Positions 29,908 through 37,375 of a stretch of 38,301 bases of DNA are shown here, piece after piece. The translations under genes were made by a program, and so were the position numbers. The stretch spans positions 1 to 38,301 of the forward strand of contig JAHQWK010000013.1 of the NCBI GenBank assembly GCA_029856145.1, read 5' to 3'. The stretch's first letter is position 1. Each line of letters opens with the position of its first letter. A model generated the notes under the pieces. That model worked only from the letters and a program-made list of their open reading frames with translations, did not search any database and was not told where the DNA came from. Origin of the DNA: Promethearchaeia archaeon (lineage in GTDB: Archaea; Asgardarchaeota; Lokiarchaeia; Sigyniarchaeales; SOKP01).

Positions 29908-31836
29908 TTAAATTGGATCCACTTCTATTGGTTTAAGTTCTGAAAGAAAAAGATTAGCAATCGAGAGCCATTTTTGTTTTGTTTCAGGATCTTTTACATT
30001 TTTCTTGGTTAGTTCTATCCCTTTCCTGAGATTTTCCATTGCTAAATCAAGATTTCCAATTGTTTTATAACAAATTCCTAATTTGATATAAGTCTGGAAA
30101 ATATACCATTCATTGGCTCCTAAAACCATTGACTTTACAAACTTCTTAGCCGCTTCTTCATACTCTTCAAAATACATTAAAATTTCACCATAAGTGTCAT
30201 GATAAATTCCCATTTCAGGTTCATTTTCTACGAGTTTTTGAATTATTTTTATTGCTTCTTCTTTTTTATCTAAAAATTGTAGCCAATAGGCTTTATAACT
30301 AAGAAGATCATTGTCTTCAGGATATTTTTTAATTAAAGACTCGATAATTTCTAATCCCGCTTTAATATTTTGCATTCTTCTAAGAACAGCTGCTTTTAAT
30401 ATTTTAATATCTTTTTCACTCTCAGGAAAAATTTCCAACATTTCCTCTAAAAATTGTATTGTTTCTTTGTATTGGTTAAAATAAACCAAAATTTTTATCT
30501 TCAAATAATATAAATCAAGATTTTCTTGGTTTAATTCAATTTGATTATCAATCTCTTTTATTTGTTCTTCATATTGATTCTCTAAATTTTCATAGATTTG
30601 TGATTGAAAAATATCTGTTATGTTCTGCCAAATAATTCCTTCTAATTTATCATAAGTTCCTTTTAATTCCTTTTTAGTCTCAATTTTATAAGCTAGATAT
30701 TTAATATATTCTGGTAAAAACTCTCTTAATGGTGTGTTCAAATCTTTATTAAATAAGAATTCGCAACTTTTGTTTGCGATATCATTTATAATTGATTTCA
30801 TATCTATTGTGGGCATAACTGACGTTGGTTTCGAAAAAAGCTTATTCAAATATGAAACCTTATTGATTTTATTCTCAGTAATTACTCGAAGCATTTTTTC
30901 TAGTGCTCCATCTGATTGAAAGTAATATTGTTCACCTGATGGTTGCCTTAACTTATAAAATCTTAATGGATATATTTTCCCTTCTGAAATTTCATCAATA
31001 TAATAATCAAGCGTAGTTTTCTTAATTATATAGAGTCTTGAGAAATCTTCAGAAGATATAAAGTTTGGATATTGACTTGGATGATTAATTGAAAGAAAAA
31101 GTAAGATTTTTTGAAATATCTCCTCATCTTTTAATAATGGTTTTACCTTTTCATAATGTAATGTTAATATATTGTTAAGAAACCTAAATTGTATATCTTC
31201 ATCTTTAATATTGTAATTCTCAAAAAATTGAATTGTTTTCTTAGTAATCTCTTCAATTCGTTTACCCTCTTCCTCTAAAATAGTTTGTCTATCCAAATTA
31301 TAATTTTGAAGCATCCTTGAATACTCTGATTTGCCTGCTCGAGTAATTATATATTTTCCTTCCTCTTTTACTATAAAATCCTTTTCGATTAATAAACTCA
31401 AATTCTTTGACAATGAAGATTGATTTATGGACAATGGATCTTCAAGGAAATCAGACCTTTTGCAATAATTATTATTATACATCATCCAAAGAATCCAGTC
31501 AGAATAGTTTCTTCCACTTTTCAAGATTATCTTAGGAGGATAATTTAGTTTATGTGCTTTTTTCTTCGCACTTGATAAGTCATGAAATTTCTTTCTTCCC
31601 TCTGAAGTAATTCTGTAATGCCCTCTAGTAAAATTTTCTACAAAGCCCTTACGTTTTAACGTATCTAGATGTCTAGATAATGTACCTGTAGGAATTTCAA
31701 TTGGCTCTTGATGAAAATCCGCCCATTTACATATATCATTATTACTTAACATCCAGAGAATAATATGGTCATAATTCTGCTTTTTCAACTTGGAAGGACT
31801 ATAGATTTTTTCTGGCGGATAATTTATGCTTCCCAT
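29908..31836 (-). CDS. Winged-helix/TPR regulator
   Basis: A 642-residue probable transcription regulator. Two winged-helix domains lie at about 15-90 and 105-170; each has an ILWM-x-x-NN helix, a recognition helix (TGTLSRHLDTLKRKGFVENF; SSLSKNLSLLIEKDFI) and a wing (GHYRITSEGRKKF; GKYIITRAGKSEY). A middle helical region of unknown type follows, and residues from about 440 to 630 are TPR-like (PESEKDIKILKAAVLRRMQN, MGIYHDTYGEILMYFEEYEE). The TPR part may sense a partner or ligand. The gene is divergent from the propeller gene at 32055, sharing the promoter/operator element at 31884. A shortened, start-less copy of its 5' end lies at 36849. Autoregulation is likely by layout but not shown. Confidence 0.85.
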   Translation of the reverse strand: MGSINYPPEKIYSPSKLKKQNYDHIILWMLSNNDICKWADFHQEPIEIPTGTLSRHLDTLKRKGFVENFTRGHYRITSEGRKKFHDLSSAKKKAHKLNYPPKIILKSGRNYSDWILWMMYNNNYCKRSDFLEDPLSINQSSLSKNLSLLIEKDFIVKEEGKYIITRAGKSEYSRMLQNYNLDRQTILEEEGKRIEEITKKTIQFFENYNIKDEDIQFRFLNNILTLHYEKVKPLLKDEEIFQKILLFLSINHPSQYPNFISSEDFSRLYIIKKTTLDYYIDEISEGKIYPLRFYKLRQPSGEQYYFQSDGALEKMLRVITENKINKVSYLNKLFSKPTSVMPTIDMKSIINDIANKSCEFLFNKDLNTPLREFLPEYIKYLAYKIETKKELKGTYDKLEGIIWQNITDIFQSQIYENLENQYEEQIKEIDNQIELNQENLDLYYLKIKILVYFNQYKETIQFLEEMLEIFPESEKDIKILKAAVLRRMQNIKAGLEIIESLIKKYPEDNDLLSYKAYWLQFLDKKEEAIKIIQKLVENEPEMGIYHDTYGEILMYFEEYEEAAKKFVKSMVLGANEWYIFQTYIKLGICYKTIGNLDLAMENLRKGIELTKKNVKDPETKQKWLSIANLFLSELKPIEVDPI

Positions 31837-31990
31837 AATTTAAGAAAATCTATATTTTATTTTCTAAATTAAGATCATTTTTTTTCTATTTATATCTATT
31901 TCATAGAACTTCCATAAAAAATCGAAACTATCATGGAACTATCGGAAGCTCAATTATAAAGGAAACTGTGGCTCAAAATTTAATTAACTA
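31532..31990. repeat. Direct repeat copy A (winged-helix 5' end plus promoter)
   Basis: About 460 bases that recur at 36871-37329 in the same orientation, exactly 5339 bases away at every point I checked (31532/36871, 31831/37170, 31884/37223). They cover the first winged helix of the regulator gene and the whole divergent promoter. Many positions differ, so the duplication is not very recent. Confidence 0.85.
31884..31960. promoter_or_regulatory. Divergent promoter/operator element, copy 1
   Basis: A 77-base element between two divergent genes. For the minus-strand gene it offers a TATA box (ATATAAATAG on that strand, near 31886-31895). For the plus-strand gene it offers TTATAAA at 31954-31960. 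In between are ATAGAACTTCCAT, then ATGGAACTAT, and CGGAAGCTC, forming an imperfect dyad and GGAA steps spaced about one helical turn. The same block is found at 34030 and 37223, always about 60-95 bases before a plus-strand start. It probably binds a regulator, perhaps the winged-helix protein itself. Confidence 0.7.
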
Positions 31991-32054
31991 TTATTTTGCG
32001 TTTTATTGACTAAAATGCAATATAATTTCTATCTACAAAAAAGAGGAAATGAAA

Positions 32055-33914
32055 ATGAAAAAATTAGTGTTAATTTTTATACTTAGTTTAAACTTAGGCT
32101 TTAGTGTCTTATTATATGGAACAAACATTAATGTTAATGTAAATGATGAGATTAATAATTGGAAAATTGAAATTAAGTCCTCGGCAACAGTATCACATGA
32201 ATATGAGTGGTATCGCACATGGGGTGGTGGTTTAAGTGATATTGGTGGCAACGTAGCAGTTGATTCATCTGATAATGTATTTATCGGAGGAGCAACAGAA
32301 AGTTTCGGTGCAGGTGGAGCGGATATAGTTTTGTTGAAATATGATAACTCAGGAATATTTCAATGGCAACGTATTTGGGGTGGGAATCATTACGATTCTG
32401 GTAATGATATAGCAGTTGATTCATTAGATAACATTTATCTAGTAGGAACGACCAATAGCTATACTGCAGGAGGATCTGATGTTATTCTAATCAAGTATGA
32501 TAATTCCGGAGTTTTACAATGGAACGTAACATGGGGTGGGAGTGAAGATGATGAAGGTCTTGGAATAACTATTGATTCATTGAATAATGTGTATATTACG
32601 GGAGATACAGATACTTATAGTAATAAATTACTAGCAAAGTATGATAGTTCTGGAGTGCTACAGTGGAGCAAAACTAATAGTGAGCTGGCAGGTATTGGTA
32701 AAGAATTGGCTCTAGATTCATTGGGTAATATTTATCTTGTAGGAGAAACGTATTATGGTGAAGGATTAACAGATGTCCTTTTAGAGAAGTACAACTCTGC
32801 AGGAGTGATACAATGGAATAAAACATGGGGAGGAAGTAATTGGGACTATGGATGGGATGTAGATGTAGATTCAGCAAATAATGTGTATGTTTCTGGAAGA
32901 ACTAGAAGTTTTGGGGTTGGAGATAGTGATATGCTTTTGATTAAGTACGATAGTACTGGAACACAACTGTGGAATCGTACATGGGGTGGGGTTAGTACTG
33001 ATCTTGGTGTAAGGATAACAATTGATTCCTTAGATAATGTGTATTTTGCTGGAACGACAGTAGGGTTTGGAGCCGGTCTTTTTGATATGACATTAGTAAA
33101 ATACAATGCTTTTGGTGAACAGCTATGGTACCGAACATGGGGGGGTAGTTCAAGTGATTATGGTGTCGGAGTAATTTTAGATTCATCAGAGAATATATTT
33201 ATCGGAGGAGCAACAGGAAGTTTTGGAGCAGGGATGGAAGATTTTGCATTGGTCAAATATAGTAAGATTCCAGAAATAACAATTAATTCTCCAAACCAGA
33301 ACGATTTATATGGACATTCAGCACCAACATTTAGTATTTATATTCTAGAACCGAATTTACACTCGACATGGTATACTTTAGATGATGGAGTTAATATACC
33401 GTTTAGTGGATTGACTGGGATAATAAATCAAATAGAATGGGATAAAGAAACAAGTGGGGGGGTTACTATTCAATTCTATGCAAATAATACTTTAGGTAAA
33501 GAAGGATCTGCCGAAGTTACAGTCCTTAAAGATATAGAAAATCCTGAAATTTTGATATACAGTCCTAATGTCGATGAAGAATTTGGAAGTATAGCACCTT
33601 CGTATGATCTTGTTATTAATGAGCCAAACCTAGATTCGATTTGGTACACAATTGATGGTGGTGTAAATAATTATACAATCACTCTATTATCAGGCGATAT
33701 TAATCAATCGGCATGGGATGCTGCTGTTTATGGTGCCATAAATATAAGATTTTATGCTGAAGATCTTGTTGGAAATATTGATTATAATGAGGTTAATATC
33801 AAGAAAATAAAGGAAACTCCAGCAATTCCAGGATATGAATTATTCGTACTAATCAGTCTAATTGGCATAATAACCATAATATACCTACGAAAAAATGCTA
33901 AAATAATTAAATAA
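32055..33914 (+). CDS. Secreted seven-bladed SBBP beta-propeller with two Ig-like domains and C-terminal anchor
   Basis: A 619-residue surface protein. The N-terminus (KKLVLIFILSLNLGFSVLLY) is a signal peptide. Seven blades follow, each about 50 residues with 'W-G-G...D.G..I.IDS.DN.Y..G.T...G..D..L.KYD..G'; seven is the number that closes one propeller. The fourth blade lacks WGG (NSELAGIG). Two similar Ig-like domains come next, each with a W-Y-T-[IL]-D-[DG]-G-V motif. The end is I-P-G-Y followed by a helix and basic residues (ELFVLISLIGIITIIYLRK), like PGF-CTERM-type archaeal sorting tails. I chose ATG 32055, 8 bases after GAGG; ATG 32049 is too close to it. Promoter copy 1 lies upstream. 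The ligand is unknown. Confidence 0.88.
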   Translation: MKKLVLIFILSLNLGFSVLLYGTNINVNVNDEINNWKIEIKSSATVSHEYEWYRTWGGGLSDIGGNVAVDSSDNVFIGGATESFGAGGADIVLLKYDNSGIFQWQRIWGGNHYDSGNDIAVDSLDNIYLVGTTNSYTAGGSDVILIKYDNSGVLQWNVTWGGSEDDEGLGITIDSLNNVYITGDTDTYSNKLLAKYDSSGVLQWSKTNSELAGIGKELALDSLGNIYLVGETYYGEGLTDVLLEKYNSAGVIQWNKTWGGSNWDYGWDVDVDSANNVYVSGRTRSFGVGDSDMLLIKYDSTGTQLWNRTWGGVSTDLGVRITIDSLDNVYFAGTTVGFGAGLFDMTLVKYNAFGEQLWYRTWGGSSSDYGVGVILDSSENIFIGGATGSFGAGMEDFALVKYSKIPEITINSPNQNDLYGHSAPTFSIYILEPNLHSTWYTLDDGVNIPFSGLTGIINQIEWDKETSGGVTIQFYANNTLGKEGSAEVTVLKDIENPEILIYSPNVDEEFGSIAPSYDLVINEPNLDSIWYTIDGGVNNYTITLLSGDINQSAWDAAVYGAINIRFYAEDLVGNIDYNEVNIKKIKETPAIPGYELFVLISLIGIITIIYLRKNAKIIK

Positions 33915-33922
33915 TAAATATC

Positions 33923-33941
33923 TTTTTTTTAAATTTTTTTT
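33923..33941 (+). terminator. T-rich terminator after the propeller gene
   Basis: Two runs of eight T residues separated by AAA, starting 9 bases after the stop codon. Confidence 0.5.
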
Positions 33942-34029
33942 GTTAACAAATTTTCAATTTTCTTTTTTATTCGTGAATACAATAAAAGTTAGTTCCTCCC
34001 TACCTCTATTAAAATATCTAATTCATCTT

Positions 34030-34084
34030 GAAATTCCATAAAATAACGGAACTATCATAGAACTATCGGAAGCTCAATTATAAA
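34030..34084 (+). promoter_or_regulatory. Promoter/operator element, copy 2
   Basis: 55 bases that align without gaps to the right-hand part of copies 1 and 3, including ACTATCGGAAGCTCAATTAT and the TATA box TTATAAA (34078-34084). The minus-strand TATA part and the winged-helix gene are missing here. It lies 61 bases before the start of the gene at 34145, at a distance like that in the other copies. Confidence 0.7.
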
Positions 34085-34144
34085 AGTAAGCTCCAACAAA
34101 ATTAAATTAAATAATTTAAACTTTTAAAAAGCAATGTGATTCTT

Positions 34145-34627
34145 ATGGGAAAAAAGCTTAGAAAAGAAGCAAAGAATTTAGGATTTCTGAATTATCCAAA
34201 AACAGTTCTATATGGAGGTGCAGGAGAATTAACAATTGGTTCTGCATGGGGATATACAACTTCCATTCCTATTTGGGCTCCTTTTCTTGAAGGATTTCTG
34301 AAAAATCTTGATCCTGATACTAAAATAGGTATTTCAAAACCGGATCGTAATAAATTAATCTTTTTTCTAGCACCAAATCTTCATGTATATATAGAAATAG
34401 ATGCTAAGACTGCGGGATTTTTGGACATTAAGAAAAATCATGTGCAACAAATAAATATTTTCAGCAGAGATAATAATTATGTGAATGAGATTGCTCATGT
34501 TATTAATAATTGTCATAAAAGTGGAATCCTAGATGAAATTATTTGGGAGAAGGTTGGAAAAAAATTTAATATTAATCAGGAACAAGAGATTCAAATGTGG
34601 AAAGATATATTAGAACAACCAGTTTAA
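34145..34627 (+). CDS. Conserved-looking soluble protein of unknown function
   Basis: A 160-residue protein without signal peptide or membrane helix. I recognise no family. Visible features are a Gly-rich early segment (YGGAGELTIGSAWGYTTSIP), alternating hydrophobic strands (NKLIFFLAPNLHVYIEIDA) and a helical C-terminus rich in charged residues. It has its own copy of the promoter/operator element (34030) and a GTGAT ribosome-binding site, so the GTG at 34136 is not the start. Sharing a promoter element with secreted proteins hints at a common regulon, not at a shared function. It may be co-transcribed with the membrane protein that begins 55 bases further on. Confidence 0.65.
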   Translation: MGKKLRKEAKNLGFLNYPKTVLYGGAGELTIGSAWGYTTSIPIWAPFLEGFLKNLDPDTKIGISKPDRNKLIFFLAPNLHVYIEIDAKTAGFLDIKKNHVQQINIFSRDNNYVNEIAHVINNCHKSGILDEIIWEKVGKKFNINQEQEIQMWKDILEQPV

Positions 34628-34682
34628 TATTTTTCTGTTAATTTAAGGAAAAGAAGCATAAAGATGTAAAAGGGTGATGAAG

Positions 34683-35594
34683 ATGAACAAAAATAATGAA
34701 CCATGGTCAAAAAGAGTGTGGTATGTAGAAGGCCTAATTTTTTTTTTTTTTTTATGGATCACAAATTCTAATGTGATAGCGATGATATCACTTATGGCCA
34801 TCTCAGTAATCGTAATTGGAATTACTTCTATATACTTAAAAAATTTGAAAAATATCAGAGAAATGAAAAAAAGCAAAATTCTATCATTAGCTATTCTTAG
34901 TATTCTCGTTTTATTATCATTAGTTTACTTCTTACCAGTTGTAAGAGGTTATGACTATATTTTTTCCGATAAGGAAGATGATGTTATTCGTGATTGTGAT
35001 TCTGAAGTAGATATTGGTGATTTTCATGATGAAATTGACATTGTAAAAATTACTATTGCTGGAAAAAATATTAATTTAACTGTAGCAGGTAATTTTGGTT
35101 ATTGGAATAATAGCCACTTTGCTGCAATACATTTTTCTAATAGATTCATGGCCCAAGAAAATTCTACTGAATTTACATGGACACCTCCTTGTTATGTTAT
35201 AACATGTAAAAAAGATAACGGTGGTTTTAAAGTAACTTTGGAAAGAGCATATAGTTTGGGTTTTGGGGATTTTGTTTATGAAGCATGGAATGGCACCGGT
35301 TGGGAAGATAGAGGTACAGCAACCGCAGCAAATATCTTTACTAGTACTACTGAACATTCAATAATCATAGATATTCCTACTGCAGTCGAGCCAATACCTG
35401 CTGATATGAAAGTCTTGGTCTGGACTCGTTACCTAGTTTCAGTTAATTGTAAATATCATGATTTTGCACCTCAATTGTCTAGTTTTCAAGAAGAAGATAC
35501 AATTTCTAGCTACTATATATTTATATTAATTTGTACGATGATTGGGATTTCTTTAATCATGATAAAAAATACAAGAAACAGAAAACTAAATTAA
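34683..35594 (+). CDS. Membrane-anchored protein with extracellular beta-rich domain
   Basis: A 303-residue protein of unknown function. Three hydrophobic segments lie near the N-terminus (about 17-50 as a close pair, and 65-85), and one near the C-terminus (IFILICTMIGISLIMI) followed by a basic tail. The roughly 190 residues between have alternating strands, N-x-S/T sites and an 'Asp/Glu-rich DKEDDVIRDCDSE' entry, resembling a DOMON/CBM9-like beta sandwich; that likeness is weak. The start at 34683 follows GGGTGAT. A run of 16 T residues (34738-34753) encodes part of the first helix; slippage there would switch the gene off, and a sequencing error there would alter the frame. The leucine-rich-repeat gene starts 26 bases after it. 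Confidence 0.65.
   Translation: MNKNNEPWSKRVWYVEGLIFFFFLWITNSNVIAMISLMAISVIVIGITSIYLKNLKNIREMKKSKILSLAILSILVLLSLVYFLPVVRGYDYIFSDKEDDVIRDCDSEVDIGDFHDEIDIVKITIAGKNINLTVAGNFGYWNNSHFAAIHFSNRFMAQENSTEFTWTPPCYVITCKKDNGGFKVTLERAYSLGFGDFVYEAWNGTGWEDRGTATAANIFTSTTEHSIIIDIPTAVEPIPADMKVLVWTRYLVSVNCKYHDFAPQLSSFQEEDTISSYYIFILICTMIGISLIMIKNTRNRKLN
34738..34753 (+). repeat. 16-base T homopolymer inside a coding region
   Basis: Sixteen T residues in a row within codons for I-F-F-F-F-L. Such tracts are prone to polymerase slippage and to sequencing error. Confidence 0.95.
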
Positions 35595-35620
35595 AAATAA
35601 AACTTAAATAAACGATTAGA

Positions 35621-35950
35621 ATGGCAGAGATCGATAACTTGAGAGGAAAATGGGTAATATACCAAGGAAAAGTGTATGAAAAGACTGGTTCTGGTGAAAT
35701 GGATTTGAGTGATAGAACAATATCTAACGTGAGTGAAATTATCGGTCTAAAGGAACTCAAAAAACTTACTAAGTTGAATCTCTCAAATAATAACATTTCT
35801 GAGATCAAAGGTCTTAAAAAGTTAACCGAATTGACAGAATTCAATATTGCCTATAAAAGAAAATTTGAAGCTTTAAAAAAAAGTAGTATTCTAAAAAATA
35901 ATATAATATTTTTTAATGTGAAATCCAAAAATAATAAAAAGAGGTATTAG
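35621..35950 (+). CDS. Short leucine-rich-repeat protein
   Basis: A 109-residue cytosolic protein. After a 25-residue lead come two to three leucine-rich repeats of SDS22-like spacing (LKKLTKLNLSNNNISEIKGL, then KKLTELTEFNIAY). It ends in a basic tail (KSKNNKKRY). Functional LRR proteins usually have more repeats, so this one is probably shortened: the low-complexity, lysine-rich tail after the last repeat does not look like a proper capping end. Its last codons contain the ribosome-binding site GAGGT of the next gene, which begins 3 bases after the stop codon, so the two are translated from one transcript. Confidence 0.6.
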   Translation: MAEIDNLRGKWVIYQGKVYEKTGSGEMDLSDRTISNVSEIIGLKELKKLTKLNLSNNNISEIKGLKKLTELTEFNIAYKRKFEALKKSSILKNNIIFFNVKSKNNKKRY

Positions 35951-35952
35951 AT

Positions 35953-36474
35953 ATGGCTCAAATCAAGAAGAAAGATAGGACACAATATATTTGGAAATTA
36001 ATAATGGCAGGTGGTGTTTTAACACTATTAAGTCTGGTTCTTCCGTCAGCCTTTTTCATAGAATCTGGAGTGTGGGGTTTGTTATGGTATATTGGTATTT
36101 TATGGGGAGGAGATATTTATGGAGGAGAAGTTCTAGGTTTTATTGATGATGGTAGATACATACCAATTGGAGTTATTACAACGGTTTTATTAATTATAGC
36201 ATTGATATTAATGGCTATTTCAGCTAGAAATACAAAAAAAGAGAGAAATTTCAAACTAAACGCAGGAATAAGTTTTCTTGGTAGTATATTAGCCATTATT
36301 GGTCCAATTGTATATTATTTCTATTTGGATGCAGAAATCCCTGTCCTCTTTTGGGATCATTTTCTTCCATTTGTGGGAGTATTTCTTCCACTCATAGCTA
36401 GCATCTTAGGAATTATCAGTGCTATCATGCTTGTGTCTGCTACTAAATTAGGATCAAAATCAGGAGAAAGGTAG
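35953..36474 (+). CDS. Four-helix membrane protein of unknown function
   Basis: A 173-residue protein with four hydrophobic helices, near residues 15-33, 71-94, 102-122 and 138-163. The loop between helices 1 and 2 has many glycine and tryptophan residues (VWGLLWYIGILWGGDIYGGE). The tail is polar (TKLGSKSGER). I recognise no family. It is tightly coupled to the LRR gene upstream (2-base gap, GAGGT inside the upstream gene). The 3' end overlaps a minus-strand frame described separately. Confidence 0.65.
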   Translation: MAQIKKKDRTQYIWKLIMAGGVLTLLSLVLPSAFFIESGVWGLLWYIGILWGGDIYGGEVLGFIDDGRYIPIGVITTVLLIIALILMAISARNTKKERNFKLNAGISFLGSILAIIGPIVYYFYLDAEIPVLFWDHFLPFVGVFLPLIASILGIISAIMLVSATKLGSKSGER

Positions 36475-36752
36475 AACAAAGAGGAAGGCATAAATTTATT
36501 TCTATAACAAATCTCCGTAGTACTTGGATCAGTTTTAGATAGAGTGACTTTCCACTCATCTAAGTCTGCAAATAAATCTAAAGCAGATTCAATTTCAATT
36601 TCCCATGCATACAAAAATACAGTATACCCGCTATTAGCTCTTAAGCTAGTAGGTAGCGTAATCTCGTCGCTGGTTGCAGCGTTAGGACCAGACTGAACAA
36701 CTTGTTTACGGATAAACTCAATTGGTAAACTTGCTATTGGTATAATAACCAC
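36357..36752 (-). CDS. Doubtful gene or remnant; first 90 codons look coding
   Basis: A 131-codon minus-strand frame with a GTG start. The first 90 or so codons (to about 36480) lie in otherwise empty DNA and read like a beta-rich protein (SDEITLPTSLRANSGYTVFL; FADLDEWKVTLSKTDPSTT). The style recalls virion structural proteins of archaeal viruses, but I cannot name a family. The last 40 codons are antisense to the membrane-protein gene and are probably read-through after loss of the true 3' end. A TATA-like string lies just before the GTG. It may be a remnant of an integrated element. Confidence 0.3.
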   Translation of the reverse strand: MVIIPIASLPIEFIRKQVVQSGPNAATSDEITLPTSLRANSGYTVFLYAWEIEIESALDLFADLDEWKVTLSKTDPSTTEICYRNKFMPSSLFYLSPDFDPNLVADTSMIALIIPKMLAMSGRNTPTNGRK

Positions 36753-36848
36753 CTTATATCTATATTATTTTTTAAGGATAAGAAGATGCTTTTTATATTC
36801 ACACCAAGGGTTAAAGATCCTATGTGGTAAACGTAGAACATCTTCAAA

Positions 36849-37175
36849 TTACAAACTACTAAATATTATTTTAGGAGGATAATTAAGTTTAGATGTTTTT
36901 TTCTTAGAACTTGATAGTTCTTGAAATTTCTTTTTTCCCTCTGAGGTAATTCTGTAATGACCTCGTGTAAAATTTTCTACAAAACCTTTACGTTTTAACT
37001 TATCTAAATGTCTCGATAAAGTACCTGTAGGGATTGAGATAGGTTCTTGGCAAAAGTCCACCCATTCACATATATCGTTATTGTATAACATCCAGAGAAG
37101 AATGTGGTCATAATTCGGTCTTTTCAATTTGGAAGGGCTATAGATCTTTTCTGGAGGATAATTTATGCTTCCTAT
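36849..37175 (-). pseudogene. Truncated, start-less copy of the winged-helix regulator
   Basis: Encodes the first winged helix of the regulator at 29908 almost unchanged (IPTGTLSRHLDKLKRKGFVE, GHYRITSEGKKKF), then stops after KLNYPPKIIF, before the second winged helix. The position of the start codon of the full gene (31836-31834) aligns with 37175-37173, where the codon is ATA. An in-frame ATG exists at 37223, but it lies in sequence that is promoter in the other copy and would fall upstream of the expected transcription start. The DNA-binding helix is intact, so a product made from an unusual start could still bind the shared operator; decay is the simpler reading. Confidence 0.65.
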
Positions 37176-37329
37176 ATTCTGATTGAAATAATTTATTTTT
37201 TCTAAAATATAGATCGGTTTCATTTCTATTTATATCTATTTCATAGAACTTCCACAAAGAAGTGGAACTATTATGGAACTATCGGAAGCTCAATTATAAA
37301 TGCAACTATATCTCAAAATTATATTAATC
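36871..37329. repeat. Direct repeat copy B (winged-helix 5' end plus promoter)
   Basis: Second copy of the 460-base unit at 31532-31990, with constant offset 5339. The two copies bracket the propeller, membrane, LRR and unknown genes in direct orientation. Confidence 0.85.
37223..37300. promoter_or_regulatory. Divergent promoter/operator element, copy 3
   Basis: 78 bases that match copy 1 without gaps. Here the GGAA steps are clearest: GGAACTAT at 37264, GGAACTAT at 37275 and GGAAGCTC at 37284, that is 11 and 9 bases apart. The TATA box TTATAAA (37294-37300) serves the substrate-binding protein gene, whose start is 76 bases further on. Confidence 0.7.
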
Positions 37330-37375
37330 ATCAAATAGATGATAAACTAAATTTTAAAAAAAAGGGTGTAAAAAT

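Noticed and set aside
32200..33260. DNA-level tandem repeats inside the propeller gene
   Set aside because: The periodicity of about 150 bases is explained by protein blades. The DNA copies are too diverged to count as a separate repeat array.
31884..37300. Three similar blocks considered as CRISPR or transposon ends
   Set aside because: The copies are kilobases apart, have no spacers, no terminal inverted repeats and no transposase. Each sits at a promoter position.
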